Source: Pseudooceanicola sp050897975 (GTDB lineage: Bacteria > Pseudomonadota > Alphaproteobacteria > Rhodobacterales > Rhodobacteraceae). Taken from it: a stretch of 64,000 nucleotides of DNA. Numbering within the stretch: position 1 is the first letter of the stretch; every line of letters starts with the position of its first letter. Below are positions 35,929-43,891 of the stretch, in pieces. The stretch lies in NCBI RefSeq assembly GCF_050897975.1, contig NZ_JBPAXY010000004.1:186001-250000 (forward strand). Direction: 5' to 3'. The translations under genes were made by a program, and so were the position numbers. The notes under the pieces are model-generated. The model did no database searches. It saw only the letters and a list, made by a program, of their open reading frames with translations, and was not told where the DNA came from.

Positions 35929-36549
35929 GTGACCAAACGCACGTCTGCCAAGTACAAGATCGACCGCCGCATGGGCGAAAACATCTGGGGCCGTCCGAAG
36001 TCCCCGGTGAACCGCCGCGAATACGGCCCCGGCCAGCACGGCCAGCGCCGCAAGGGCAAGATGTCCGACTTCGGTCTGCAGCTGCGCGCCAAGCAGAAGC
36101 TGAAAGGCTACTACGGCGACCTGACCGAGAAGCAGTTCCGCCGCATCTACGGCGAAGCCGAACGCCGCAAGGGCGACACCGGTGAGCTGCTGATCGGCCT
36201 GCTGGAACGCCGCCTGGACGCCGTGGTCTACCGCGCCAAGTTCGTGGCCACCGTCTTTGCCGCCCGTCAGTTCGTCAACCACGGCCACGTCCTGGTGAAC
36301 GGCAAGCGCGTCAACATCCCCTCCTACCGCGTGAAAGAGGGTGACGTGATCGAGGTCCGCGAGAAGTCCAAGCAGATGGTGGCCCTTCTGGAAGCCACCC
36401 AGCTGACCGAGCGCGACGTGCCCGACTACATCGAGGCCGACCACTCGAAGATGACCGCGACCTTCGTCCGCACCCCGGGCCTGTCTGACGTGCCCTACCC
36501 GGTGCAGATGGAACCGAACCTCGTCATCGAATACTACGCCCAGAACTAA
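35929..36549 (+). CDS. rpsD: 30S ribosomal protein S4
   Basis: 206 residues, the standard length. It nucleates 30S assembly by binding 16S rRNA. It reads TKRTSAKYKIDRRMGENIWG at the N-terminus with the usual GPGQHGQRRKGKMSDFG and an S4 RNA-binding domain (LDAVVYRAKFV through VNGKRVNIPSYRVKEGD). The start is GTG at 35929, preceded by the strong AAGAAGGAG; longer frames upstream run through the promoter and are wrong. It stands alone here rather than in the alpha operon, as is common in alphaproteobacteria, and has its own promoter and terminator. Confidence 0.98.
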   Translation: MTKRTSAKYKIDRRMGENIWGRPKSPVNRREYGPGQHGQRRKGKMSDFGLQLRAKQKLKGYYGDLTEKQFRRIYGEAERRKGDTGELLIGLLERRLDAVVYRAKFVATVFAARQFVNHGHVLVNGKRVNIPSYRVKEGDVIEVREKSKQMVALLEATQLTERDVPDYIEADHSKMTATFVRTPGLSDVPYPVQMEPNLVIEYYAQN

Positions 36550-36570
36550 GTTCTGCCGCGAGAGTTTCCG

Positions 36571-36607
36571 GAAAGGGCCGTGCATCCGCGCGGCCCTTTC
36601 TGCATTT
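36571..36607 (+). terminator. Intrinsic terminator of rpsD
   Basis: GAAAGGGCCG (36571-36580) pairs perfectly with CGGCCCTTTC (36591-36600), 10 bp with a 10-nt loop, followed by TGCATTT. It lies 21 bp after the rpsD stop. Confidence 0.8.
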
Positions 36608-37011
36608 CGGGCCGCCCTGACGTCCCGAGGCCTGAGGGCCTCGATCCGGCGGTCGGTCTTCTGGCCATCCCTGGGGCTGCGCCCGTCCGAAGCCTGGTCC
36701 TACTGTCCAGCTGATGCCGCCGATGTCGGGCAAGCCCCACGCGAAGCAGAGACGACATTTGAAGCGCCATCACGGGACCGATGCTGGCCGTGTCGGGATC
36801 CAGCCCGAGGCCCGCAGGCGCTTCTCTCCTTGCGGCGCGCAAGGGGCTGCGTGGGGCGACAGGCCCTCCGTTGATCACCTGCTTTCGAGCCTGGCCGCCG
36901 GAGTTCGGGATCGCCAACGCCCGGGGCGCGTCGCGTGGGCCAGCGACCTTGCGAAAGGGATCATCCGGGGCGAGCCGAGCGCGCCCCGGACGTTCTGCGC
37001 GGCCTCTGCCG
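36608..37011. other. Gene-free junction between rpsD and the catabolic cluster
   Basis: About 400 bp in which no open frame has a ribosome site or a recognisable protein family on either strand. Several overlapping frames are open simply because of high GC. It could be the decayed remains of a gene or mobile element at the edge of the acquired cluster, but no terminal inverted repeat, transposase motif or target duplication was found by eye. Confidence 0.4.
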
Positions 37012-38436
37012 TCACAGGTCCGTTTGCGGAAACACTGCGGACGGGTTGAGGATGCCGGCCGGGTCCATCTGCGTCTTGAGACCGCGCATCAGGGCAAGCT
37101 CTTCCGGTGTGCGGCTGTGCCCCAGCCAGCGCGCCTTGATGCGGCCGACGCCATGCTCTGCCGTGACCGCCCCCTGCCAGTCCCGCAGCACCCCATAGAT
37201 CGCGGTCTCGATCCGGTCCTCGGCTGCGGCGCTGCCGTCATGGGCCACAAGCAGATGGACGTTGCCGTCCCCCACATGCCCGACCTTCAGCACGCCGGTC
37301 GCCTCGGGCAGCTCGGCCAGCACCGCATCGGCGGCGTCGCAAAAGCGCCCCAGGGCCGAGGGCGACAGGCCGATGTCGAAGTTGATGTGATGTCCGAAGT
37401 CGTCATCGACCTCTCCGACCGCTTCGCGCACGGACCAAAGCGCCTGCGCCTCGGCAAGGGATTTCGCCAGCACACCGTCCTCGACCAGGTCCTGCTCGAA
37501 GAGCTGGGCGAAGAAGGCTTCAAGCTCGTCTTCGGGCTGTGCCTCGCCCGCTTCGACCTCGACCAGCAGGTAGAACCCGTGCCGCCCCGTGATCGGCGCT
37601 GTCGCGAGAGAGGTCTCGTGGCAGACGAAATCCCAGTAGTCGGGCCACATCCCCTCGAAGGCCCGGATCCGCGCGCCGAACCGGTCACGGGCGGCAGAGA
37701 GGCAGGCCAGCGCGGCGGCGTGGTTCGGCAGAGCAAAGAGCGCCAGGGCGCTGTGCGGCACATGCCGGCGCAGTTGCAGCACGGCCCTGGTGACCACGCC
37801 AAGCGTGCCCTCGGAACCGATGAAAAGCTGCTTGAGGTCAAAGCCGGAGTTGTCCTTGACCGTCTTTCCAAGCCGGGACACGACAGATCCATCCGCCAGA
37901 ACCGCCTCCAGGCCCAGGACATTGGGCCGGGTCATGCCATGCTGCAAGACGCGGATCCCGCCCGCGTTGGTGGCGATGGTGCCGCCGATGGTCGCCGTGC
38001 CCCGGGCCCCGATGTCGACCGGGTAGTCGAGACCGGCGGCGCGCGCCGCCTCCTGCACCGCCTCCAGCGGTGTCCCGGCCCAGGCCGTCAGGGTCATCGC
38101 CTCGCTGTCGATTTCTAGGATGCCCGACAGGCGCTCGGTCGACAGCACCACAGTGCCTTGCGGGCAGCAGGCGCCGCCCGACAGCCCGGTGCGCCCGCCC
38201 TGCGGCACGACGCCGATCCGGTGGCGGTTGCATATCGCCAGCACATGCGACACCTCCTCGGTGTCTGCCGGTCGCAGCACGGCCAGGGGCATGGCGCCCG
38301 CAAGACCGGACTGGTCCGAAGCATAGCGCGCGCGATCGCTCTCTTGCGTGAAGAGGCCTTTCCCCCCAAGCACTTCGGCCAGCTCTTTCAGCGCGTCGAT
38401 GTTGGCACTGTCGTGTTGAATGCCGGTTCGGTCCAT
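37012..38436 (-). CDS. FAD-linked 2-hydroxyacid dehydrogenase (GlcD/D2HGDH/D-LDH family)
   Basis: 474 residues. An FAD_binding_4 domain (about 45-185; VVPQGGRTGLSGGACCPQG and ATIGGTIATNAGG) is followed by an FAD-oxidase C domain with GHVGDGNVHLLV and EHGVGRIKARWLG, which carry the metal- and substrate-binding His/Glu residues of D-2-hydroxyacid dehydrogenases. Members oxidise D-lactate, glycolate or D-2-hydroxyglutarate and pass electrons to the quinone pool or ETF. It is divergent from the LysR gene with 48 bp between, so LysR probably controls it. In the cluster it could oxidise a hydroxyacid product such as ureidoglycolate or a lactate analogue; that is a guess. Confidence 0.87.
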   Translation of the reverse strand: MDRTGIQHDSANIDALKELAEVLGGKGLFTQESDRARYASDQSGLAGAMPLAVLRPADTEEVSHVLAICNRHRIGVVPQGGRTGLSGGACCPQGTVVLSTERLSGILEIDSEAMTLTAWAGTPLEAVQEAARAAGLDYPVDIGARGTATIGGTIATNAGGIRVLQHGMTRPNVLGLEAVLADGSVVSRLGKTVKDNSGFDLKQLFIGSEGTLGVVTRAVLQLRRHVPHSALALFALPNHAAALACLSAARDRFGARIRAFEGMWPDYWDFVCHETSLATAPITGRHGFYLLVEVEAGEAQPEDELEAFFAQLFEQDLVEDGVLAKSLAEAQALWSVREAVGEVDDDFGHHINFDIGLSPSALGRFCDAADAVLAELPEATGVLKVGHVGDGNVHLLVAHDGSAAAEDRIETAIYGVLRDWQGAVTAEHGVGRIKARWLGHSRTPEELALMRGLKTQMDPAGILNPSAVFPQTDL

Positions 38437-38484
38437 CTATGATGCGCTCCTTGACGCTAGACTGTTCGATCGCGGGAGCCCCCA

Positions 38485-39405
38485 ATGCCACCCAGCAAGA
38501 TCCTCGGGCGACTGCCCGGATTGAGGCATTTCATCGAAGTCGCCCAGCTTGGGTCCTTCCGGGCTGCGGCGGACAAGTTGCACGTGGCCCCCTCGGCGGT
38601 CAGCAAGCAGATCAAGAACCTGGAACTGGCGCTGGACGTCGAATTGTTCCGCCGGGACCGGGGGCGCGCCGGGCTCGAGCTGACCGAGGCGGGCGAGATC
38701 CTGTTGTTTCGCTGCGCCTCGGTGGTCAACGAACTGACCATCGCCCAGGATGAGATCGACCAGTTGCAGGGCCTTCAGCGCGGTCACCTGCGGCTGGGCG
38801 TCAACGAGGTGCTCGCCTCGGATCTTCTGCCGGGCATCCTGCGCGACATGAGCTACAACCACCCCGGACTGAAGTTCACAATCATCGTCGAGAACACCCG
38901 CGAGATCCTGACCCGGATGCAGGATGGCGATATCGACATCGCGCTTGGCTACAACTTCCCGCCCTCGGCAGAGATCGAGACGCTGGCGACCCTGAAGCGC
39001 CGCACCTACGTCGTCACCGCGCTGGATCATCCGATGGCACGCCTGCGGGACGTGCGTATCGAGGACATCGACGGCGAGAGGATGATCTTCCCCGACAATT
39101 CGATCCCGATGCGCCAGCTTCTGGAAGATGCGCTGGTGCAAAGCGGTGTCACCGTCCGCGAGATCATGAGCACCAACAGCTTCACCCTGCTGCGGCAGAT
39201 GGTCGAAAGCGGCATGGGCATCGGTATCGTCTTTGGGCGCTTCCTTCAGATCCGCCGCGAGAAGATCGCCTTCGTCGAGCTGGAGAACCTGCCGTTCGAA
39301 AGCCCGCCGGTGGCCTGCTGCCGCATGGCCGGGCGCACGCCGACCGCCTCTTCGGTGGCTTTCGCCGCAGCCATCAAGACGATTTTCGCGAACTACGGGG
39401 GATAG
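38485..39405 (+). CDS. LysR-family transcriptional regulator
   Basis: 306 residues. The N-terminal winged helix is FIEVAQLGSFRAAADKLHVA with PSAVSKQIKNLE (about 15-50), followed by a periplasmic-binding-like effector domain (about 95-295). It is the only plus-strand gene in the 37.0-49.4 kb cluster, placed between the divergent FAD dehydrogenase and the convergent AllE-like gene, and is the likely local regulator responding to a pathway compound. TCTA and TAGA ends of an imperfect inverted repeat flank the 48-bp divergent gap, a possible LysR site. Confidence 0.92.
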   Translation: MPPSKILGRLPGLRHFIEVAQLGSFRAAADKLHVAPSAVSKQIKNLELALDVELFRRDRGRAGLELTEAGEILLFRCASVVNELTIAQDEIDQLQGLQRGHLRLGVNEVLASDLLPGILRDMSYNHPGLKFTIIVENTREILTRMQDGDIDIALGYNFPPSAEIETLATLKRRTYVVTALDHPMARLRDVRIEDIDGERMIFPDNSIPMRQLLEDALVQSGVTVREIMSTNSFTLLRQMVESGMGIGIVFGRFLQIRREKIAFVELENLPFESPPVACCRMAGRTPTASSVAFAAAIKTIFANYGG

Positions 39406-39410
39406 TCGGA

Positions 39411-40148
39411 TCATCGCTCGGCCAGCGGCGACCGGTTGTAGTTCTTGTAGATGAGGTAGCGCGAGGGGGTCCGCCCCAGGGCGCCGAACCACTGCGGCAC
39501 ATGGGGGCCCATCCAGATGGCGTCGCCCTTGCCCACCGGATACCACTGGTCATCCAGCCGGTAGATCCCGCCACCGTCCAGCATCAGCAGGCCGTGCTCC
39601 ATGAAATGGGTTTCCACATAGGCGAGCGAGGCGCCGGGGTGGAAGTTCATGATGTTGACCTCGCCGTCGAACGCGGCGTCGGTGGGCAGCATCTTCTGCA
39701 CCATCAGCCAGTCGTCGCCGCGCAGGGGGGTGCTCTTGATGTCGCTTACCTTGCCGAAGACCGGCGCGGGGATCGCGCCGCGCGCCACGAAACGCCATTC
39801 CATCAGCAGCAGGGACAGGCCTGCCGGGGCGCTCAGCCTGGCGTCGGTTTCCGGCGGCAGGAAGGCGTAGCCCTCGGCGCCAAGGGTCTGACCGGTCGAG
39901 AGGCTGGCCTCGCCCTCCAGCACGAAGACGAAACGGGCGATGCCGGGGGCGGCGGGAGCGATGTCGTTCAGCCCCTCTGCGCTGCGCACCAGGCCCATGG
40001 CGAATTTCGCGCCCATGTCGGGGCTGATGAGAAAGGCGATCTCGGCGCCCGGCCAGTCGGGCTGGGTGATCCACTCGTGGCTTTCCGGGGTCAACAGCGC
40101 ATGGTTGCGGCGGATGTCGGAACGGGTCTGTCCGAAGCTGGGTTTCAT
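39411..40148 (-). CDS. allE: (S)-ureidoglycine aminohydrolase-like bicupin (AllE family)
   Basis: 245 residues, close to the 261 of E. coli AllE. The C-terminal cupin reads MNFHPGASLAYVETHFMEHG, then GIYRLDDQWYPVGKGDAIWM, strongly similar to AllE. The Mn2+ ligands of plant and bacterial enzymes are retained: E179, H181, H185 and Q219. AllE removes ammonia from (S)-ureidoglycine to give (S)-ureidoglycolate in allantoin breakdown. It overlaps the M20 gene by ATGA and ends the ten-gene minus-strand operon. The ligands argue for activity; whether ureidoglycine is the true substrate depends on neighbours that are not standard allantoin genes. Confidence 0.82.
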   Translation of the reverse strand: MKPSFGQTRSDIRRNHALLTPESHEWITQPDWPGAEIAFLISPDMGAKFAMGLVRSAEGLNDIAPAAPGIARFVFVLEGEASLSTGQTLGAEGYAFLPPETDARLSAPAGLSLLLMEWRFVARGAIPAPVFGKVSDIKSTPLRGDDWLMVQKMLPTDAAFDGEVNIMNFHPGASLAYVETHFMEHGLLMLDGGGIYRLDDQWYPVGKGDAIWMGPHVPQWFGALGRTPSRYLIYKNYNRSPLAER

Positions 40149-41269
40149 TCTTTGTCTCCGGTGGGGCGGGTGCCCGCATAGGTCAGGATCAGTTCGCGCA
40201 GCAGCGCCATGCGGCGCGACAGCGGCGAGACGAGGATGTGTTCCTGCGGTGAATGCCAATTGTTGCCGATGGCACCAAGCCCGTCGAGGGTCGGCACCCC
40301 CGCGGCGCAGGTAAAGTTGCCGTCGCTGCCACCGCCGGAGCGGGTCTCGATCATCTCCGCCCCGAGCGCGGCGTTGATCTCGCCCGCGCGGGCGAACATG
40401 GCAAGGGTTTCCGGCGTGCGGGCAAGGCTTGGTTTCTCGATCGCGCCCGAGAGGGTGATGGTCACCTCGGGGTCCTGGGAGCGCAGCGCCTTCAGCGCAT
40501 CTTCGACCGCGACACCCAGGGCATCATCGGCAAAACGCACGTCGATGTCGCAGGCGGCGTGGCCCGCGACGACATTGGGTTCGGTGCCCCCACGCAGGCG
40601 CCCAACGTTGACGGTGGTTTCCGTGGCAAGGTCGGTCATCTGCTCCAGCTGGCCGATGGTGCGCGCCATCTGGAGGATGGCCGAGTGCCCGTCGGCAAAG
40701 GCCGAGCCCGCGTGGCTCTCGACGCCGTGGAAGTCGAGCGTGTACTTGGCGCGGCCCTTGCGGAAGGTGATCGCCTCGTCGCCGCGCGCGGGCTCTGGGA
40801 TCAGCGCTGCGCCCATCTTGCGGGCCTCGGCCTGGATCAGCTGGTGAGAGGTCGGAGAGCCGATCTCTTCATCCGAGTTGTAGATCAGCGTCACCGGGCC
40901 GGGCAGGGGCGTGCCGCTGTCGACGATCTCGCGCATGGCGCAAAGCGCGAGGTAGCCGCCGCCCTTCATGTCGGCGATGCCGGGGCCATACTGACGGTCA
41001 CCATCGCGGCGGATCGCGACCGCGCCGGGGGCGCAGACCGTGTCGATATGCGAGGTGACCAGAACGCCCGGCCCGTCTCCGCCCTTGAACCGGGCGACAA
41101 GGTGGTCGCCCATGCCGTCACGGCCCGGGATGCGCGTCACGGCACAGCCCAGCGGGTCCAGTTGCGACTGGATCAGGTCGACCAGCCGGGCGATGCCCGC
41201 GACGTCCCCGGTGGGGGTGTCGATCTCGACCCAGGCCATCAGGCCCTTCAGGATGTCTTCGCTTTCCAT
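40145..41269 (-). CDS. M20-family metallohydrolase (carboxypeptidase G2-like)
   Basis: 374 residues. Dinuclear zinc ligands are visible in TSHIDTV (H74, D76), GIADMKGGG (D100) and YNSDEEIGSP (E134, E135). The insert dimerisation domain (about 180-290) and GGGSDGNFT follow. Family members cleave C-terminal glutamate, N-acyl amino acids, allantoate or N-carbamoyl amino acids. The glutamate-carboxypeptidase-like motifs fit amide hydrolysis, and in this cluster it could be the step releasing ammonia or carbamoyl groups. It overlaps the AllE-like gene and lies 3 bp after the PuuE-like gene. Confidence 0.85.
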   Translation of the reverse strand: MESEDILKGLMAWVEIDTPTGDVAGIARLVDLIQSQLDPLGCAVTRIPGRDGMGDHLVARFKGGDGPGVLVTSHIDTVCAPGAVAIRRDGDRQYGPGIADMKGGGYLALCAMREIVDSGTPLPGPVTLIYNSDEEIGSPTSHQLIQAEARKMGAALIPEPARGDEAITFRKGRAKYTLDFHGVESHAGSAFADGHSAILQMARTIGQLEQMTDLATETTVNVGRLRGGTEPNVVAGHAACDIDVRFADDALGVAVEDALKALRSQDPEVTITLSGAIEKPSLARTPETLAMFARAGEINAALGAEMIETRSGGGSDGNFTCAAGVPTLDGLGAIGNNWHSPQEHILVSPLSRRMALLRELILTYAGTRPTGDKE

Positions 41270-41272
41270 GGC

Positions 41273-42211
41273 TCAGCTCAGGCTGTCTTCGTAGTCCTGC
41301 CAGATGCTCGGGGCGAGCTTCAGCGAGGTTTCCACGGGCTGCACGGTCTGCCAATGCGCGGCGATCTCGGCGCCGCTGGCGGCCCAGACGCCGGGATGGC
41401 CCATGGCCTCGCGCAGCAGGGTGGCGAGGTTGTCGAAGCGGTGGCCCCAGCCCGACCGTGCGGGCGAAACGCACAGGTTGAAGTACCGCCCGCGCCGGTA
41501 CTGCGCCCGGAATTCGGCCCGCCAGTTGTTCAGCAGCGCCTGCGGACGCTCCAGCCCGGTGCCCTCGCGTGGGAACATCAGGAAGAAGGTGTCGTCGAAA
41601 TGGTAGTAGTAGGGCAGGGTCAGCAGCGCCTCGCCCTTTGCCGCGTCCGACACCCAGTAATAGGGCGCGTCATCCGCCAGCCCGTTGCCGAAATAGCTGT
41701 AGCCGCGCGCCTTGAGCAGGGCGATGGTGGCGTCCGTGGCGCAGCCGGTGGCGGCGCGGTCGTCGGGATGCGACAGGGCGAACCAGCCCTGCGGCGCGGC
41801 GCCGGTGACGCGGGCAAGGGCCTCGGCCGCGCGGTCCATGTGCTCGGCCTCGACGCCAGGGGCGAGCAGGGCCGGGTCCTCACCATATAGCCCCTGGGCG
41901 GCGATCTCGTGGCCCTGCCCAAGGATGCGCGCGATCACGTCGGGGTAGCCCTCGGCGATCACGGCGGGGGTGGCGAAGGTGGCCCGGATGCCCAGCTCGG
42001 CAAAGAGCGACAGGAAACGGTCCAGCCCTTCGTTCAGCCCGTAATGCCAGGTCGGATAGGCCAGGTCCTTGGCGGTGATGCCCTTGCCCGCGCCGGCGGG
42101 GTTGAGGTTGACCGTCAGGCCAAGCGCCATCTGCTGGCCCGTCGGCCAGAGGATCTCGGCATCGCTAAGGCCGATCTCGTCGGAGGTGGTGTAGAACTCT
42201 TTCCAGGGCAT
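41273..42211 (-). CDS. CE4/PuuE-like polysaccharide-deacetylase-fold protein lacking metal ligands
   Basis: 312 residues of the NodB/CE4 barrel type (LFAELGIRATFATPAVIAEG; GQGHEIAAQGLYGEDP). The metal-binding Asp and HxxxH of typical deacetylases are not present: the first motif reads VNLNPAG (N34, N36) and the second has Gln/Tyr in place of the His pair (about 100-112). PuuE allantoinase, also of this fold, is a known cofactor-free hydrolase, so a role in opening a ureide ring is possible. It sits 4 bp after its better-conserved paralogue, and the two may form a hetero-oligomer. Confidence 0.75.
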   Translation of the reverse strand: MPWKEFYTTSDEIGLSDAEILWPTGQQMALGLTVNLNPAGAGKGITAKDLAYPTWHYGLNEGLDRFLSLFAELGIRATFATPAVIAEGYPDVIARILGQGHEIAAQGLYGEDPALLAPGVEAEHMDRAAEALARVTGAAPQGWFALSHPDDRAATGCATDATIALLKARGYSYFGNGLADDAPYYWVSDAAKGEALLTLPYYYHFDDTFFLMFPREGTGLERPQALLNNWRAEFRAQYRRGRYFNLCVSPARSGWGHRFDNLATLLREAMGHPGVWAASGAEIAAHWQTVQPVETSLKLAPSIWQDYEDSLS

Positions 42212-42215
42212 GGGA

Positions 42216-43115
42216 TTACTGCGCCTCCGGCATCGGGTGGTTGGTCAGGATGTGCTGGGCCAGCGCGTCGCAGGTGGGGAACCAGACGCCGGGCAGGGTT
42301 TTCATCCGCTGGATCAGCCGCTGGATCATGTCGACCCGCATGGCGTGCCCCGAGACGAAGGGGTGAAGCAGGAAGTTCACGTAGCCGCCCTGCTTGTACT
42401 GCTGGAGGAAGGCCGCCCACCAGATCTCGAACACCTCGTCCACATCCATCACGCGCTGCGCGTCGTTGGGCGTGTCGAGCCAGCCGAAGCTGAAGTACAT
42501 CGCGTCGTCCAGCGCGTAGTGGAAGGGCAGTTGCAGGATCGGGTTCTGGCCCTGGGGATCCAGCTCGTAGAACGGCATGTCATGGGCCGAGGTGAAGGAG
42601 TTGTAGACCACGCCCTTGGATCTCAGCAGGCCGGGGGTGTGGCTTGACCGGGTGCCGGTGATCGGCTTGCCCTGCACGGCGCTTAGCGCGGCAAGGGTGC
42701 GGGTCAGATGCGCCTCCTCGATCACGGGGTCGGGGTAGACCTCGTGTTCCCACATGTGGTCGGCAAGCTCGTGGCCGTTCTTCACGACCGCCTTCAGCAC
42801 CTCGGGGTACAGCTCGCAGATGCGCCCGGGGGTGAAAAGCGTGACCTTCACCTCCTCTTCGTCGAACATCTCCATGATGCGCCAGATGCCGACCCGGCCG
42901 CCGAATTCGCCCTTGGCCTTCTGGCCCCAGGGTTCGTTCAGCAGGCGGCGCAGCAGCATGGCGTCGAAATCGAGGGTGAAGTTCACCGCGACCTTCACCC
43001 CCTCGGGATATTTGAAATCCGCGATCGGGATGCGGCGGCGGCGCTGGAAACGGGCCGTTTCGACGAGGGCCAGGAAATCGTCCCGGGCCATGGCGGGGGT
43101 AGCAGAGGAGGTCAT
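42216..43115 (-). CDS. CE4-family hydrolase, PgdA/PuuE-like, with metal ligands
   Basis: 299 residues of the polysaccharide deacetylase fold. The CE4 metal site is present: LDFD (D49/D51) and the H-x3-H pair in ELADHMWEHEV (H120, H124). There is no signal peptide, so it is cytoplasmic and unlikely to act on peptidoglycan; cytoplasmic members of this group hydrolyse cyclic amides or imides. It overlaps the racemase gene by ATGA at its start and is followed 4 bp later by a degenerate paralogue. An amidohydrolase step in the cluster is inferred. Confidence 0.8.
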   Translation of the reverse strand: MTSSATPAMARDDFLALVETARFQRRRRIPIADFKYPEGVKVAVNFTLDFDAMLLRRLLNEPWGQKAKGEFGGRVGIWRIMEMFDEEEVKVTLFTPGRICELYPEVLKAVVKNGHELADHMWEHEVYPDPVIEEAHLTRTLAALSAVQGKPITGTRSSHTPGLLRSKGVVYNSFTSAHDMPFYELDPQGQNPILQLPFHYALDDAMYFSFGWLDTPNDAQRVMDVDEVFEIWWAAFLQQYKQGGYVNFLLHPFVSGHAMRVDMIQRLIQRMKTLPGVWFPTCDALAQHILTNHPMPEAQ

Positions 43116-43846
43116 TGCGCGCTCCGGATGGTCTGTTGCAGGGGGCCGCGCGGCAGGCCCGCGCGGTAGAGAACGGCCGCCTCGGCGGCCTTGAGCCCGG
43201 CGATCACCGGGTTGACGACCGGCACGCCGACCGCCTGCGCAAGCCGTTCGGGCAGGCCCGGGATGAAGGACAGCGCGAAGCAGCCCAGCACCAGCACATC
43301 GGCGCCCTGCGCCACGCAGGCACGGGCCCGCTCCACGATGGCGGGCAGATGGGTGTCCGGGTCGCGGTTAAGATCGGCGACCGAGCCGCCCACGGTGATC
43401 TCTGACACAAAGCTGCCCTCGATGCCGATGCCGCGAATGCGGCGGCGCAGGCCCCTGGGCGTGGGATCGGAGGACAGCACCGAGAACCGCTCGCCCAGTT
43501 GCACGGCGGCAAGCAGTCCCGCCTCGCCGGGGCCGAGGACGGGGATCCCTGCGACCTCGGTCAGGGCATCGACGGCCGGGTCGCTGAAGCAGCCGATCAG
43601 CACCGCGTCGTACCGGTCGGCCCAGCCCGCCGCCGCCTCGCGCAGGGCGGGGAAGACCATGGCCGCATCCGCCGCGCTTTCGATGGCGCGGGGGCCGGTC
43701 TCGGGCGAGGCGATCGCGACCTCCGCCGAGGGGGCCCAGGCACGAAGCATCCGCAGGCGCTTGGCCACCACGGCCTCACCGGCGGTCAGGTGCAGCGGAC
43801 TGGCCAGTTGATAGAGAATGCGGGGGCGCGCCGACGGGTCGGTCAT
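43112..43846 (-). CDS. Asp/Glu/hydantoin racemase-superfamily protein (HyuE/HpxA-like)
   Basis: 244 residues. The two catalytic cysteines of the cofactor-independent racemase fold are in VLIGCFSDPAVDAL (C86) and VLVLGCFALSF (C189), in the short GCFSDP/GCFA forms typical of hydantoin and allantoin racemases. Such enzymes invert the C5 centre of a ring so that a stereospecific hydrolase can act. It heads the enzymatic block of the cluster, directly after the transporter genes (45 bp gap). The presence of a racemase is one of the main reasons to suspect a chiral ring substrate. Confidence 0.82.
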   Translation of the reverse strand: MTDPSARPRILYQLASPLHLTAGEAVVAKRLRMLRAWAPSAEVAIASPETGPRAIESAADAAMVFPALREAAAGWADRYDAVLIGCFSDPAVDALTEVAGIPVLGPGEAGLLAAVQLGERFSVLSSDPTPRGLRRRIRGIGIEGSFVSEITVGGSVADLNRDPDTHLPAIVERARACVAQGADVLVLGCFALSFIPGLPERLAQAVGVPVVNPVIAGLKAAEAAVLYRAGLPRGPLQQTIRSAQ

Positions 43847-43891
43847 GGTCGTGTGGTCTTTCAGGAAGGAGAGGCCCCTGACCCCGAAGGG

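Noticed and set aside
36546..36917. A minus-strand frame between rpsD and the FAD dehydrogenase as a transposase remnant
   Set aside because: No DDE, zinc-finger or other transposase motif could be read in any frame, and no terminal inverted repeats were found, so it is listed only as gene-free DNA.
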